DNA of 64,000 bases from Streptomyces sp. ERV7 (GTDB lineage Bacteria > Actinomycetota > Actinomycetes > Streptomycetales > Streptomycetaceae): the NCBI RefSeq assembly GCF_001653515.1, contig NZ_LYOY01000029.1, forward strand, positions 1-64,000. The letters are read 5' to 3'. The notes below the pieces were generated by a model. It did not search any database and had not been told where the DNA came from. It was given only the letters and a program-made list of their open reading frames with translations. Below, one piece after another: positions 1-9,720 of this stretch. The position numbers and the translations under genes are program-made. Each line of letters begins with the position of its first letter. The stretch's first letter is position 1.

Positions 1-179
1 GCTTCCGGTCCGGCCCCGGATCCGTCGGGGCCCGCCGCGTTCCCGTGGCGGTCGACGACCCTCCGCGCCCGGCACCACAAGAGCGCCCCGTGCGCGCCCG
101 GATCACCCCGTGCATCCGGTGATGCGCGATATCCGCCGTCAGCCCGCATCCGACGGCCGTCGGGGTCGTTGGCACATAC

Positions 180-626
180 GTGCACGCATACGAGCCCTCC
201 CGCCAGCCGTACCAGTCACAGATCCCCTCCATGCGCCCCGCGCAGGACCTCCTGGGAAGCCAGTCGGCCACCCCGATCTACGACGCGCTGTACTCGGAGT
301 ACCGCCGGTCCTTCCGGGCCCTGCCGGGCGACCGGAGCGGCGAGGACGACCTCGGCTTCCGGGGCTTCGCCGCCGTGGGCCACTCGGGGTCCCTCGGGTT
401 CCGGGGCGCCCACCAGCACCACCAGCCGACGCACCCGCAGGTGCCGCACCCCCAGACCGTCCCGAGCTTCCACCCGTACCCCGCGCACAGCGGCGCGCCC
501 TGGCAGCTGAGCGGGGCGGCGAACAGCGGGATGAGCGGGGGCACCGGACATATGCAGGGGCGGCAGCACACCGGGCTCCATCAGCTCCCGGCAGCGCTGC
601 CGCCCGCTCCGCGCCGGGGGCTGTGA
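180..626 (+). CDS. Hypothetical His/Pro-rich protein, 148 aa
   Basis: I do not recognise a named family. The frame opens with GTG (GTG CAC GCA TAC) and ends TGA. The N-terminal half holds an ordered-looking stretch with TPIYDALYSEYRRSF (about residues 31-45). The rest is rich in His, Pro, Gly and Gln, with HQHHQPTHPQ around residue 80, so it is probably disordered. There is no signal peptide or membrane segment. No strong Shine-Dalgarno precedes the GTG, so the start is uncertain. It converges on der with about 33 bp between the stops. High G+C in third codon positions supports coding. It is probably a lineage-specific actinobacterial protein of unknown role. Confidence 0.6.
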   Translation: MHAYEPSRQPYQSQIPSMRPAQDLLGSQSATPIYDALYSEYRRSFRALPGDRSGEDDLGFRGFAAVGHSGSLGFRGAHQHHQPTHPQVPHPQTVPSFHPYPAHSGAPWQLSGAANSGMSGGTGHMQGRQHTGLHQLPAALPPAPRRGL

Positions 627-646
627 GGCCGTAGCCCCGGAGCAGC

Positions 647-659
647 CCCCGCGACGGGG
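647..659. terminator. Possible bidirectional terminator
   Basis: A short inverted repeat, CCCCG-CGA-CGGGG, lies between the converging stops of the 148-aa gene and der. There is no U-tract. The assignment rests on position and the small hairpin only. Confidence 0.3.
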
Positions 660-2117
660 TTACTTCTTCCGGTTGGCGCCGCGCTTCTCGCGCACCCGCA
701 CCGAGATGTGGATCGGGGTGCCCTCGAAGCCGAACTCCTCGCGCAGCCGGCGCTCGACGAAGCGCCGGTAGCCGTGCTCCAGGAAGCCGGAGGCGAAGAG
801 GACGAAGCGCGGCGGCTTGGTGCCGGCCTGCGTACCGAACAGGATGCGCGGCTGCTTGCCACCGCGGATCGGGTGCGGGTGGGCGGCGACGATCTCACCG
901 AGGAAGGCGTTGAGCCGTCCGGTCGGGATACGCGTCTCCCAGCCCGCCAGAGCGGTCTCGATGGCCGGGACCAGCTTCTCCATGTGGCGGCCGGTCAGCG
1001 CGGAGACGTTGACGCGCGGGGCCCAGGCCACCTGCTGCATCTCGGTCTCGATCTCGCGCTCCAGGTAGTAGCGGCGCTCCTCGTCGAGGTCGTCCCACTT
1101 GTTGTACGCGATGACGACGGCACGGCCCGACTCGACGGCCATGGTGATGATGCGCTGGTCCTGGACGCTGATGTTCTCGGTCGCGTCGATCAGGATGACC
1201 GCCACCTCGGCCTTCTCGACGGCGGCGGCCGTGCGCAGCGAGGCGTAGTAGTCGGCGCCCTGCTGGAGGTGGACCCGCTTGCGGATGCCCGCGGTGTCGA
1301 TGAACTTCCAGGTCACCCCGCCGAGCTCGATCAGCTCGTCGACCGGGTCGCGGGTGGTGCCGGCCAGCTCGTTGACGACGACGCGGTCCTCCTTCGCCAC
1401 CTTGTTCAGGAGCGAGGACTTGCCGACGTTCGGGCGGCCGATGAGCGCGATACGGCGGGGGCCGCCGGGGGCCGCGCCGCCGAAGGTCTGCGCGGGCGCC
1501 TCGGGCAGCGCCTCCAGGACGGCGTCCAGCATGTCGCCGGTGCCGCGGCCGTGCAGCGAGGAGACGGGGTGCGGCATGCCGAGGCCGAGCGACCACAGCG
1601 CGGCGGCGTCCGCCTCGCCCGACTGGCCGTCCACCTTGTTGGCGCACAGCACGACGGGCTTGCCGGCCCGGCGCAGCAGCTTGACGACGGCCTCGTCGGT
1701 GTCGGTGGCGCCGACCTTGGCGTCCACGACGAAGACACAGGCGTCGGCGGCCTCGATCGCGTACTCCGCCTGGGCGGCCACGGACGCGTCGATGCCGAGC
1801 ACGTCCTGCTCCCAGCCGCCGGTGTCGACGACCTTGAAGCGGCGGCCCGCCCACTCCGCCTCGTAGGTGACGCGGTCGCGGGTGACGCCCGGCTTGTCCT
1901 CGACGACCGCCTCGCGGCGGCCGATGATGCGGTTCACCAGGGTCGACTTGCCGACGTTCGGCCGGCCGACGACGGCGAGGACGGGCAGCGGGCCGTGGCC
2001 CGCCTCCTCGATCGCGCCCTCGACGTCCTCGATGTCGAAGCCCTCTTCCGCGGCGAGCTCCATGAACTCCGCGTACTCGGCGTCGCCGAGTGCTCCGTGG
2101 TCGTGCTGGTCGTTCAT
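660..2117 (-). CDS. der: Ribosome-associated GTPase Der (EngA), 485 aa
   Basis: Der is a double-GTPase needed for late 50S ribosomal subunit assembly. Two P-loops are visible, [10 protein letters not shown] (about residue 52) and [10 protein letters not shown] (about residue 228), each followed by DTGG/DTAG and NKxD motifs. A C-terminal KH-like domain ends in RGANRKK. The start is ATG at 2117, preceded by GAGGAAC at good spacing. The open frame runs further upstream but overlaps the acyltransferase gene out of frame. An acidic N-terminal tail of about 45 residues precedes the first GTPase domain, as in other actinobacterial Der proteins. It is last in the cmk-plsC-der series, the same order as in mycobacteria (cmk-engA). 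Confidence 0.97.
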   Translation of the reverse strand: MNDQHDHGALGDAEYAEFMELAAEEGFDIEDVEGAIEEAGHGPLPVLAVVGRPNVGKSTLVNRIIGRREAVVEDKPGVTRDRVTYEAEWAGRRFKVVDTGGWEQDVLGIDASVAAQAEYAIEAADACVFVVDAKVGATDTDEAVVKLLRRAGKPVVLCANKVDGQSGEADAAALWSLGLGMPHPVSSLHGRGTGDMLDAVLEALPEAPAQTFGGAAPGGPRRIALIGRPNVGKSSLLNKVAKEDRVVVNELAGTTRDPVDELIELGGVTWKFIDTAGIRKRVHLQQGADYYASLRTAAAVEKAEVAVILIDATENISVQDQRIITMAVESGRAVVIAYNKWDDLDEERRYYLEREIETEMQQVAWAPRVNVSALTGRHMEKLVPAIETALAGWETRIPTGRLNAFLGEIVAAHPHPIRGGKQPRILFGTQAGTKPPRFVLFASGFLEHGYRRFVERRLREEFGFEGTPIHISVRVREKRGANRKK

Positions 2118-2188
2118 GAAGTCCGTTCCTCGTTCTGCGTCATCGATGGACCGGGCGTCCGGTCCACTACTCAAGTCCCAAGTCTCGC

Positions 2189-2836
2189 TCAGCGCCCGGT
2201 GAGGCGCCTGGCGTTTTCCAGGTGGCGGGTGAGCCGCTCCTGGATGCGTACGGTCGCCTCGTCCAGCGCCGTACGGGTCCGCCGGCCGCTGCCGTCGCCG
2301 GCCTCGAAGGCGTCGCCGAAGACGACGTCCACCCGGCTGCGCAGCGGCGGCAGCGCCTTTATCAACCGTCCCCGGCGCTCGGTGCTTCCCAGCACCGCCA
2401 CCGGGACGATCGGCGCCCCCGACCGCAGCGCGAAGTAGGCGAGGCCGGCGCGCAGCGAGGCGAAGTCGCCGTCGCCCCGGGTGCCCTCGGGGAAGATCCC
2501 GAGCACACCGCCGCCGTCCAGCACCCCGGTCGCCTGCTCGATCGCGGTCCGGTCGACGGTCGACCGGTCCACCTCCACCTGCCCGATCCCGCGCAGGAAC
2601 GGGTCCAGCGGCCCGACGAAGGCCTCCTTCTTGATGAGGAAGTGCACCGGCCTCGGCGCGGTCCCCATCAGCATCGGCCCGTCGATGTTGTGCGCGTGGT
2701 TGACGGCGAGGATGACCGGGCCGCTCGCCGGAACCCGCCAGGCGCCGAGCACCCGGGGCCTCCACAGCCCGTACATCAGGCCGACGCCGATCCGGCGCCC
2801 TACCTCGGCGCCCCGCTCCGTGGGAGCTGTCGTCAC
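2189..2836 (-). CDS. 1-acyl-glycerol-3-phosphate acyltransferase (PlsC family), 215 aa
   Basis: A PlsC/LPLAT-type acyltransferase that would acylate lysophosphatidic acid or a related acceptor at the membrane face. The catalytic HX4D motif is visible as NHAHNID, and the acceptor-binding motif as FPEGTRG about 75 residues later. The start chosen is GTG at 2836. It overlaps the cmk stop by 4 nt (GTGA), indicating translational coupling. A longer in-frame start at 2875 would run inside cmk and is less likely. It lies between cmk and der in one leftward transcription unit. Substrate specificity is not visible from sequence. Confidence 0.9.
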   Translation of the reverse strand: MTTAPTERGAEVGRRIGVGLMYGLWRPRVLGAWRVPASGPVILAVNHAHNIDGPMLMGTAPRPVHFLIKKEAFVGPLDPFLRGIGQVEVDRSTVDRTAIEQATGVLDGGGVLGIFPEGTRGDGDFASLRAGLAYFALRSGAPIVPVAVLGSTERRGRLIKALPPLRSRVDVVFGDAFEAGDGSGRRTRTALDEATVRIQERLTRHLENARRLTGR

Positions 2837-3528
2837 TTGGCGGCCCGCTTCTCCTCGATGAGCGTGACCACGCACTCGATGACCTGGTCGAGGGTGAGCT
2901 CCGTGGTGTCCACCTCGACCGCGTCGGCCGCCTTGGCCAGCGGGGACGTCTTGCGGCCGGAGTCGGCCGCGTCCCGCTTCAGCAGGGCCTCCCGGGTGGA
3001 GACGACGTCCACACCCTTCAGCTCGCCGCTGCGGCGGGCGGCACGCGCCTCCGGGGAGGCGGTGAGGAACACCTTCAGGTCGGCGTCGGGCAGCACGGTG
3101 GTACCGATGTCACGGCCCTCGACGACTATCCCGGCGGGGGCGGAGGCCGCCGTGTCCCGCTGGAGCTGGGTGACGAGCGCCCGCACCTCCGGGACGGCGC
3201 TGACCGCGCTGACCTTGGCGGTGACCTCCTGCGTACGGATCGGGCCGGACGCGTCGAGGCCGTCCACCGTGATGGTCGGCGCGTTCGGGTCGGTCCCCGA
3301 GACGATGACCGGCTTGGCGGCCGCGGTCGCGATCGCCGCCGGGTCGTCGGTGTCGATGTCGTTGGTGATCATCCACCAGGTGATCGCCCGGTACTGGGCG
3401 CCGGTGTCCAGATAGCTCAGCCCCAGCTTGGCGGCGACCGCCTTGGAGGTGCTGGACTTGCCGGTGCCGGAAGGGCCGTCGATGGCGACGATCACAGCTG
3501 CCGGGGCGGTCCGGGCGGCGCTTTCCAC
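2833..3528 (-). CDS. cmk: (d)CMP kinase, 231 aa
   Basis: Cytidylate kinase phosphorylates CMP and dCMP with ATP in pyrimidine salvage. The P-loop GPSGTGKSS sits about residue 18, followed by [10 protein letters not shown] and the acceptor-binding region VEGRDIGT. The start is set at GTG 3528 because AGGAAGG lies about 10 nt upstream. Alternatives are GTG 3540 and ATG 3576, giving 235 and 247 aa. The stop overlaps the acyltransferase start by 4 nt. In many actinobacteria cmk follows the chorismate/prephenate enzymes or rluB, and here tyrA lies just upstream. Confidence 0.95.
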   Translation of the reverse strand: MESAARTAPAAVIVAIDGPSGTGKSSTSKAVAAKLGLSYLDTGAQYRAITWWMITNDIDTDDPAAIATAAAKPVIVSGTDPNAPTITVDGLDASGPIRTQEVTAKVSAVSAVPEVRALVTQLQRDTAASAPAGIVVEGRDIGTTVLPDADLKVFLTASPEARAARRSGELKGVDVVSTREALLKRDAADSGRKTSPLAKAADAVEVDTTELTLDQVIECVVTLIEEKRAAK

Positions 3529-3645
3529 GGTGACGGACACCTTCCTGGTACGGGGACGGGGTGGGCGGGCAGGCATCCGCCCCCGTACAAGGTTACTGGC
3601 TCATACGTGCGCCCAGATCCCCGCCCGGCACCGCCGGGGCCGGGC

Positions 3646-4731
3646 TCACTGCCGGATCGCCCAGCCCCGCTCCCGCAGCGACGCCGTCAGACCGGGGGCC
3701 GCGGCCGGCTCGACCATCAGCTGGACCAGGCCCGCCTGCTGGCCGGTGGCGTGCTCGATGCGCACGTCCTCGACGTTGACCCCGGCGCGGCCCGCGTCCG
3801 CGAAGATCCGGGCCAGCTCGCCGGGCTGGTCGCTGATGAGCACCGCGACGACCTCGTACGCCGTGGGGGCGGCGCCGTGCTTGCCGGGGACGCGCTCACG
3901 GCCCGCGTTGCCGCGCCGCAGCACGTCCTCGACGCCGGCCGCGCCGCCGCGCCGCTTCTGCTCGTCGGAGGACTCCAGGGAGCGCAGCGCCCGTACGGTC
4001 TCGTCCAGGTCGGCGGCGATGCCGGTCAGCACGTCGGCCACCGGGCCCGGGTTGGCGGAGAGGATCTCGACCCACATCCGGGGGTCGGAGGCGGCGATCC
4101 GGGTGACGTCCCTGATGCCCTGCCCGCACAGCCGCACCGCCGTCTCGTCGGCCTCCCGCAGCCGGGCGGCGACCATCGACGACACCAGCTGCGGGGTGTG
4201 CGAGACGAGGGCGACCGCGCGGTCGTGGGCGTCCGCGTCCATCACCACGGGCACGGCGCGGCAGAGCGCGACCAGCTCCAGGGCGAGGTTGAGCACCTCG
4301 GTGTCGGTGTCCCGGGTCGGGGTGAGCACCCAGGGGCGGCCCTCGAAGAGGTCGGCGGTCGCGGCGAGCGGGCCCGAGCGCTCCTTGCCGGACATCGGGT
4401 GCGTACCGATGTAGGAGGAGAGGTCGCAGCCCAGCGCCTCCAGGTCGCGGCGGGGTCCGCCCTTGACGCTGGCGACGTCGATGTAGGCGCGGCCGGCGCC
4501 CGAGCGGATCGACTCCGCCAGCGTGGTGGCGACGTGCGCGGGCGGCACGGCCACGATCACCAGGTCCACCCGGCCCTCGGGCGCCTCGTCGGTCCCGGCG
4601 CCGAGCGCGGCCGCGGTGCGGGCCTGGCCCGGGTCGTGGTCGACCAGGTGAACGGCGACGCCGCGGGCGGCGAGGGCCAGCGCGGCGGACGTACCGATCA
4701 GGCCGGTACCGATGACGAGTGCGGTCCTCAC
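3646..4731 (-). CDS. tyrA: Prephenate dehydrogenase with C-terminal ACT domain, 361 aa
   Basis: Oxidises prephenate to 4-hydroxyphenylpyruvate in tyrosine synthesis. The N-terminal Rossmann motif is GTGLIGTS at residue 8. The prephenate-binding signature THPMSGKE is about residue 115. The final ~75 residues (ISDQPGELARIFADAG) form an ACT domain, suggesting allosteric feedback by an aromatic amino acid. The start is GTG at 4731. It is upstream of cmk in the same leftward run, with about 117 bp between them. Confidence 0.93.
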   Translation of the reverse strand: MRTALVIGTGLIGTSAALALAARGVAVHLVDHDPGQARTAAALGAGTDEAPEGRVDLVIVAVPPAHVATTLAESIRSGAGRAYIDVASVKGGPRRDLEALGCDLSSYIGTHPMSGKERSGPLAATADLFEGRPWVLTPTRDTDTEVLNLALELVALCRAVPVVMDADAHDRAVALVSHTPQLVSSMVAARLREADETAVRLCGQGIRDVTRIAASDPRMWVEILSANPGPVADVLTGIAADLDETVRALRSLESSDEQKRRGGAAGVEDVLRRGNAGRERVPGKHGAAPTAYEVVAVLISDQPGELARIFADAGRAGVNVEDVRIEHATGQQAGLVQLMVEPAAAPGLTASLRERGWAIRQ

Positions 4732-4870
4732 GGGGTGATCCTTGCGAAGTGCGGCGGCTGCGCCGGGGCGGACGTACGGGCTTGCCCGTTCAGCCTAGTC
4801 AGCCCCGGGCGCGCACGGGGTCGGCGGTCGGCCCGTGGGACGGGGGCGACCGCCGTGGGAGCCCGGCGCG

Positions 4871-5302
4871 CTACAGGTTCTGCTGCTTGATCAGGTCCTC
4901 CAGGGAGGTGCCCGACCCTGGCAGCTCACCGCCGGGGGTCAGCTGGTCCACGGCCTGCGGCAGTGACTGCGCGATCTGGTCGGCCGCCTGCTCGGGCGTC
5001 ACGCCCGCCTGCTGTGCGGCCTGCCGAAGGGCGTCGTCGGGCAGGGCCTGCTGGATCTGCGCGCCGCTGACGGGCCGGTTGTCGCCGCTGCCGACCCAGG
5101 ACTGGGCCTGGTCGGCGAGGCCGGCCTCGGTGAGCGTGTCCAGGAGCCCGCCGAGCGGGTTGCCGCCGTTCCGGCCACCGCCGCCGAGGGCTCCGAGCAG
5201 CGCGCCGAGGATGTTCCCGGCCCCGCCGCCTGCCGGGGCCCCGGAGCCGCTGCCGCCGCCGAGGAGGCCGCCCAGAAGGCCGCCCAGTTCGTTTCCCGCC
5301 AT
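4871..5302 (-). CDS. YidB-like (DUF937) protein, 143 aa
   Basis: Matches the YidB/DUF937 type. The N-terminus is Gly/Leu-rich (ELGGLLGGLLGGG). The C-terminal helical domain carries the typical LPDDALRQAAQQAG and PEQAADQIAQSLPQ stretches, followed by the closing LTPGGELP segment. The start is ATG 5302 with an AGGGCAGGA element upstream. A longer frame to 5380 lacks support. No signal peptide is visible. The function of the family is unknown. It reads toward tyrA, with about 140 bp between. Confidence 0.8.
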   Translation of the reverse strand: MAGNELGGLLGGLLGGGSGSGAPAGGGAGNILGALLGALGGGGRNGGNPLGGLLDTLTEAGLADQAQSWVGSGDNRPVSGAQIQQALPDDALRQAAQQAGVTPEQAADQIAQSLPQAVDQLTPGGELPGSGTSLEDLIKQQNL

Positions 5303-5420
5303 GGTCCTGCCCTTCGAGAAGTGGGTGGGAGCACGGTCAATGTCACCCAGGGGCGGGGGCTGCGCCACTCGGGCGATCACCCCCCGCCGGCGTCGGCGGA
5401 ACGTGCGGTAGAACGGGGGA

Positions 5421-5738
5421 ATGATCTTCCATGTGGTGCCCGGGCCTCAGTGGTCGGCGGCCGGGCCGGGCCCGTACGCCCCGGCGTCCCTCGCGTCCGA
5501 GGGCTTCGTCCACTGCTCGGCCGACCGCACCTCCGCCCTGGCGGTCGCGAACGCCCTCTACGCCGACGCGCCGGCCCCGCTCCTGCTGCTGCGCGTCGAC
5601 GAGGCGAAGCTTGGCGCCGAGGTCCGCTGGGAGGGGAAGGGGCAGGCGTTCCCCCACGTCCACGGGCCGATCGCGCGCGACGCCGTGGTGGAGGTGGCGG
5701 AGCTGCGCCGGGAAGGCGGGCGCTGGGTTGGGCCATAG
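5421..5738 (+). CDS. DUF952 family protein, 105 aa
   Basis: A small cytosolic protein with the DUF952 pattern: the opening IFHVVP, the central EGFVHCSADRT, and PHVHGPI toward the C-terminus. The length is typical of the family. DUF952 members are often discussed as a fold related to ADP-ribosyl transfer proteins, but the function is undefined. The ATG is preceded by GGGGGA. It is divergent from the YidB-type gene and starts a rightward run with the Rieske lipoprotein. Confidence 0.8.
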   Translation: MIFHVVPGPQWSAAGPGPYAPASLASEGFVHCSADRTSALAVANALYADAPAPLLLLRVDEAKLGAEVRWEGKGQAFPHVHGPIARDAVVEVAELRREGGRWVGP

Positions 5739-5796
5739 GGCGTACGGCACGCGCGCGTCACCGGATTCGCCGCGGGGTTGCCCCAAGATGCTGCCC

Positions 5797-6270
5797 ATGA
5801 CGACGCCAACCTCCCGCCGCGCGGTGCTCGCCGCGGCCGCGGGCACGGCCGCGCTGGCCGGCTGCGGCAGCAGCGACGACAAGAGCAGCGGTACGAGCAG
5901 CACGCCCGCCGAGGGCGAGACCTCTCCCCCGGTCGCGTTCGCCCCGAACACCCCCGAGAAGTCCTCCTCCGCGTCCCCGCAGGGCGACGTCCTGGCGAAG
6001 ACGTCGGACATCCCGGTCGGCGGCGGCAAGGTCTTCGCGGCGAAGAAGGTCGTAGTCACCCAGCCCGAGGCGGGCACCTTCAAGGCGTTCTCGGCGATCT
6101 GCACCCACCAGGGCTGCACGGTCAAGGACGTCGCCGGCGGGACGATCAACTGCCCCTGCCACGGCAGCAAGTACCGCGTGGCCGACGCCTCGGTCGCGGC
6201 GGGCCCGGCGCCCCGTCCGCTCCCGGCCAAGCCGATCACGGTCGAAAACGGTTCGATCCGCCTGGCCTGA
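5797..6270 (+). CDS. Rieske [2Fe-2S] lipoprotein, Tat-type signal, 157 aa
   Basis: Probably an exported iron-sulfur protein anchored by lipid. The N-terminus has twin arginines (SRRAVLAAAAGTAALAGC), giving a Tat signal with lipobox LAGC. A Ser/Thr-rich spacer follows, then the Rieske domain with cluster ligands CTHQGC (about residue 107) and CPCHGS (about residue 128). The 2 Cys + 2 His ligands are all present. The start chosen is ATG 5797; an in-frame ATG at 5788 is possible. No redox partner is nearby, so the electron-transfer role is open. Confidence 0.9.
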   Translation: MTTPTSRRAVLAAAAGTAALAGCGSSDDKSSGTSSTPAEGETSPPVAFAPNTPEKSSSASPQGDVLAKTSDIPVGGGKVFAAKKVVVTQPEAGTFKAFSAICTHQGCTVKDVAGGTINCPCHGSKYRVADASVAAGPAPRPLPAKPITVENGSIRLA

Positions 6271-6287
6271 CCGGCCACAATCGGCGG

Positions 6288-6983
6288 ATGACGCCGCCCG
6301 AGCAGCTGGTCCGTGACCACACCGTGTACTCCTGTGTGATGGGTTCACGCGCCTTCGGCCTGGCCACGCCGGAGAGCGACACGGACCGCCGCGGCGTCTA
6401 CGTGGCCCCGACGGCCCTCTTCTGGCGCTTCGAGAAGCCGCCGACGCACATCGAGGGCCCGGCCGAGGAGCAGTTCAGCTGGGAGCTGGAACGCTTCTGC
6501 GAACTGGCCCTGCGCGCCAACCCCAACATCCTGGAGTGCCTGCACTCACCGCTCGTGGAGCAGGTGGACGACACCGGCCGCGAGCTCCTCGCCCTGCGCG
6601 ACGCGTTCCTCTCCCGCCGCGCCCACGCCACCTTCACGGGCTACGCGCTGAGCCAGCGCGGGAAGCTGGAGGCGGACGTACGCCGGCACGGCGCCCCGCG
6701 CTGGAAGCACGCGATGCACCTGCTCCGCCTCATGACGAGCTGCCGCGACCTGCTGCGCACCGGCGTCCTGACGATCGACGTGGGCCCCGACCGCGACCGC
6801 CTCCTGGCGGTGCGGCACGGCGAGGTCCCGTGGCCCGAGATCGAGTCCTGGATGGCCCGCCTGACGGAGGAGACCACGAAGGCCGCCACCCGCACCCCGC
6901 TCCCCGCGGCCCCCGACGAGGCCCGTGTGACCGACTTCCTGTTCCGGGTCCGCCGGGACTCGGCGCTCCGGCCGCCCCCGTAG
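6288..6983 (+). CDS. Predicted nucleotidyltransferase (pol beta superfamily), 231 aa
   Basis: Resembles the COG3541-type predicted nucleotidyltransferases. The signature GSRAFGLATPESDTDRRG (about residues 17-34) supplies the G-S and paired D-x-D metal ligands. The C-terminal half is helical, with YALSQRGKLEADV and a KHAMHLLRL segment. It starts at ATG 6288, 18 bp after the Rieske stop. The substrate is unknown; some relatives modify RNA or are stand-alone minimal transferases. It converges on the ADP-ribosylglycohydrolase with about 25 bp between the stops. Confidence 0.8.
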   Translation: MTPPEQLVRDHTVYSCVMGSRAFGLATPESDTDRRGVYVAPTALFWRFEKPPTHIEGPAEEQFSWELERFCELALRANPNILECLHSPLVEQVDDTGRELLALRDAFLSRRAHATFTGYALSQRGKLEADVRRHGAPRWKHAMHLLRLMTSCRDLLRTGVLTIDVGPDRDRLLAVRHGEVPWPEIESWMARLTEETTKAATRTPLPAAPDEARVTDFLFRVRRDSALRPPP

Positions 6984-7008
6984 TCGCGGCGGTACGGGAG
7001 CGGGGGGA

Positions 7009-8030
7009 TCACGAATCCCAGAGCGCCCCGAGCGTCAGCAGCTCGCTGCGGTACTCGATGCGCTCCGCCCACTCCTTGGGCCAGGCGGCGGCTCCCAGGT
7101 GGGCGCCCGCGAAGGCGCCGGTGAGGCAGGCGATGGAGTCGGAGTCGCCCTTGGTGCAGGCCGCCCGGCGCAGCGCCGTCAGGGGGGCGTCCGGGAACAG
7201 CAGGAAGCAGACCAGGGCGGTGGCCAGGGCCTCCTCGGCCACCCAGCCGTCGCCCGCCTCCAGACACGGGTCCGTCTCCGGCGACGGGTTGTGCAGGGCT
7301 TTGAGGACGCGGTCCAGGGCGTCCAGGCACTCGTCCCAGCCGCGCGCCATGAAGGCGGCGGGCGTCTCGTCGTGGGCGTAGGTCCACAGGTCGCCCAGCC
7401 AGCGGTCGTGGTAGCGGGTGCGGTTCTCGTACGCGTACGAGCGCAGCTGGCCGACCAGGCCCACCGGGTCCGCGCCCTGGGCCAGCAGGAAGACCGCCCG
7501 GGCCGTCAGGTCGCTGGCCGCCAGGGCGGTGGGGTGGCCGTGGGTGAGGGCCGACTGCAGCTGGGCCGCGCCCGCCCGCTGCTCCTCGCTCAGACCGGGC
7601 GCCAGGCCCACCGGGGCCACCCGCATGTTCGCCCCGCAGCCCTTGGAGCCGAGCCGGCTGGCCTGCTGCCAGGGCAGTTCGCTGTCGAGCAGCCCGCAGG
7701 CGACCATGCAGGTGCGGCCGGGGGCCCGGTTGTTCTCCGGGGAGTGGTACCAGCGCACGAACCCCTCGCGCACCGGCCCCTCCAGCCGGCGCGGGCCGAG
7801 GAGCCCGCGGTCCATGGCGGCCCGTATGCCCTGGCCGACCGCCAGGGTCATCTGGGTGTCGTCCGTGACGATCGCGGGCGAGGGCAGCCGCATCTCGCGC
7901 CAGGGCCCGCACTTGGCCAGGATCGCGGGCACGCCGATGAACTCGGTCGGGAACCCGAGGGCGTCCCCGAGCGCGAGTCCGATCAGCGAGCCGGTCGCCG
8001 CCTGCTTGGCCCGGCTGTTCACTCGAGGGG

Positions 8031-8034
<4 letters not shown>
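7009..8034 (-). CDS. ADP-ribosylglycohydrolase (DraG/ARH-type), 341 aa
   Basis: Removes ADP-ribose from a modified substrate using two Mg2+ ions. The metal-binding motifs are all visible: ALGDALGFPTEF (about residue 20), VTDDTQMT (about residue 55) and CTKGDSDSIA (about residue 290). There is no signal peptide, so it is cytosolic. The start ATG 8034 overlaps the stop of the NUDIX gene by 4 nt (ATGA), so it is translationally coupled as the last gene of a three-gene operon. The operon context (NUDIX regulator and NadR-like protein) places it in NAD/ADP-ribose metabolism. Whether the substrate is protein, DNA or a small molecule is not visible. Confidence 0.92.
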
Positions 8035-8773
<739 letters not shown>

Positions 8774-8777
<4 letters not shown>

Positions 8778-9547
8778 CAACGCCCCTCGGGCGGCTCGTC
8801 CAGGCCCCAGCTCTCGCCCAGGAACGTGTCGACCGCCTCGACGGCGGCGCCCAGCATCCCGGCGGTGCCCGCGCCCCGCAGCACGACCTTGCGGCCGTGG
8901 CCGGGCAGCCCGCCGTCCTGCGGGCCCGCGAGCAGCCACAGATGGCGCTCGGCGCGGGCGGTCCCCGCCGCGCAGAAGAGCACCGGCGCCCCCGTGCGCG
9001 CCGCCTGCTCCTCCCGCGCCCGCTCGCACCGGGGCACCCACCGGGTGCCCGCCCAGACCCCGCCGCGCCGCTGGTAGCGCTCGGCCAGTGAGCGGGCGAG
9101 GGTGGTGGCGGCCGGGTCGGCGCCGAGGACCGCGACCCGCCGGGTCAGCCAGGCCCGTACGGGCCGCTCCAGGAAGTCCCAGCAGCCCACCGGGTCCTTG
9201 CGCACGGCGGCGGCGGAGACCGGGAAGAGCGCGCGCTCGGGGTCGACGCACACATGCTCGGCGCCGAAGGCCCGGGCGAGCCGGTCCCCGTGCCGCTCGG
9301 AGGTGAAGACCGCGTCCACCCGCCCGGTGGTGCGCACCGAGCGGACCGAACGGACGACACGGGCGCGCGGATGGACCTCGGCCATCCAGCGCGCCCGCGT
9401 CCGGGCCGCCACGAGTTCCCCGGCCGCCGTGCACACCAGCACGGTCAGCGCCTCGCAGCGGTCCTCGGCGGTCCGTACGAGGTGGTGGTGGCCGGCGTGC
9501 GGCGGACAGAACGTGCCGATCACCAGGCCGTGTCCGTACCGCTTCAT
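8774..9547 (-). CDS. NadR-like NMN adenylyltransferase with degenerate kinase domain, 257 aa
   Basis: The N-terminal nucleotidyltransferase domain has the TFCPPHAGHHHL motif (HxGH-type, residues 13-24) and the VSAAAVRKDPVGCWDFLE segment, matching the NadR junction between NMN adenylyltransferase and ribosylnicotinamide kinase domains. The C-terminal part starts like the NadR kinase (RRVAVLGADPAATTLARSLA), but the P-loop Gly-Lys is gone (GADPAATT instead of GxxxxGKT). It is also short: 257 aa against about 350 for full NadR. The kinase activity is therefore probably lost. The start is ATG 9547 with GGAGGGGG about 9 nt upstream. It is first gene of the operon. Confidence 0.8.
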
Positions 9548-9583
9548 CGCCGCCACCCCCTCCCGCCGCACCGTCGCTTTTTA

Positions 9584-9600
9584 ATAGTCATGCTGACTAT
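9584..9600. promoter_or_regulatory. Perfect palindrome, candidate NrtR-type operator
   Basis: ATAGTCA-TGC-TGACTAT: 7-bp perfect arms in a small AT-rich island, 37 nt upstream of the NadR-like start. On the minus strand it overlaps a TATTAA that could be the -10 box. Position and symmetry suggest a repressor site. The NUDIX/winged-helix protein of the same operon is the obvious candidate, by inference. Confidence 0.6.
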
Positions 9601-9660
9601 AAAGGCGGTGCGGGGGCGCGCACAACCGGCGCGCGCATGGCATCCGAGGGGGCGCACACA

Positions 9661-9703
9661 CCACTGAGCCCGGCCCCCGTCGGTCGGGGGCCGGGCTCAG
9701 TGG
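9661..9703 (-). terminator. Hairpin terminator downstream of rluB
   Basis: A perfect 19-bp stem (CCACTGAGCCCGGCCCCCG and its complement) with loop TCGGT, starting 17 nt after the rluB stop. There is no U-tract, as is usual for Streptomyces. Confidence 0.75.
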
Positions 9704-9720
9704 CGGAATTCGGCGGGCGG

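Noticed and set aside
1..179. Possible gene fragment at the left edge
   Set aside because: No frame has a start, motif or coding bias strong enough in this short piece.
5421..6983. Toxin-antitoxin system from the DUF952 protein and the nucleotidyltransferase
   Set aside because: They are separated by the Rieske gene, are not coupled, and the transferase is longer than MNT-type antitoxins and has no HEPN partner.
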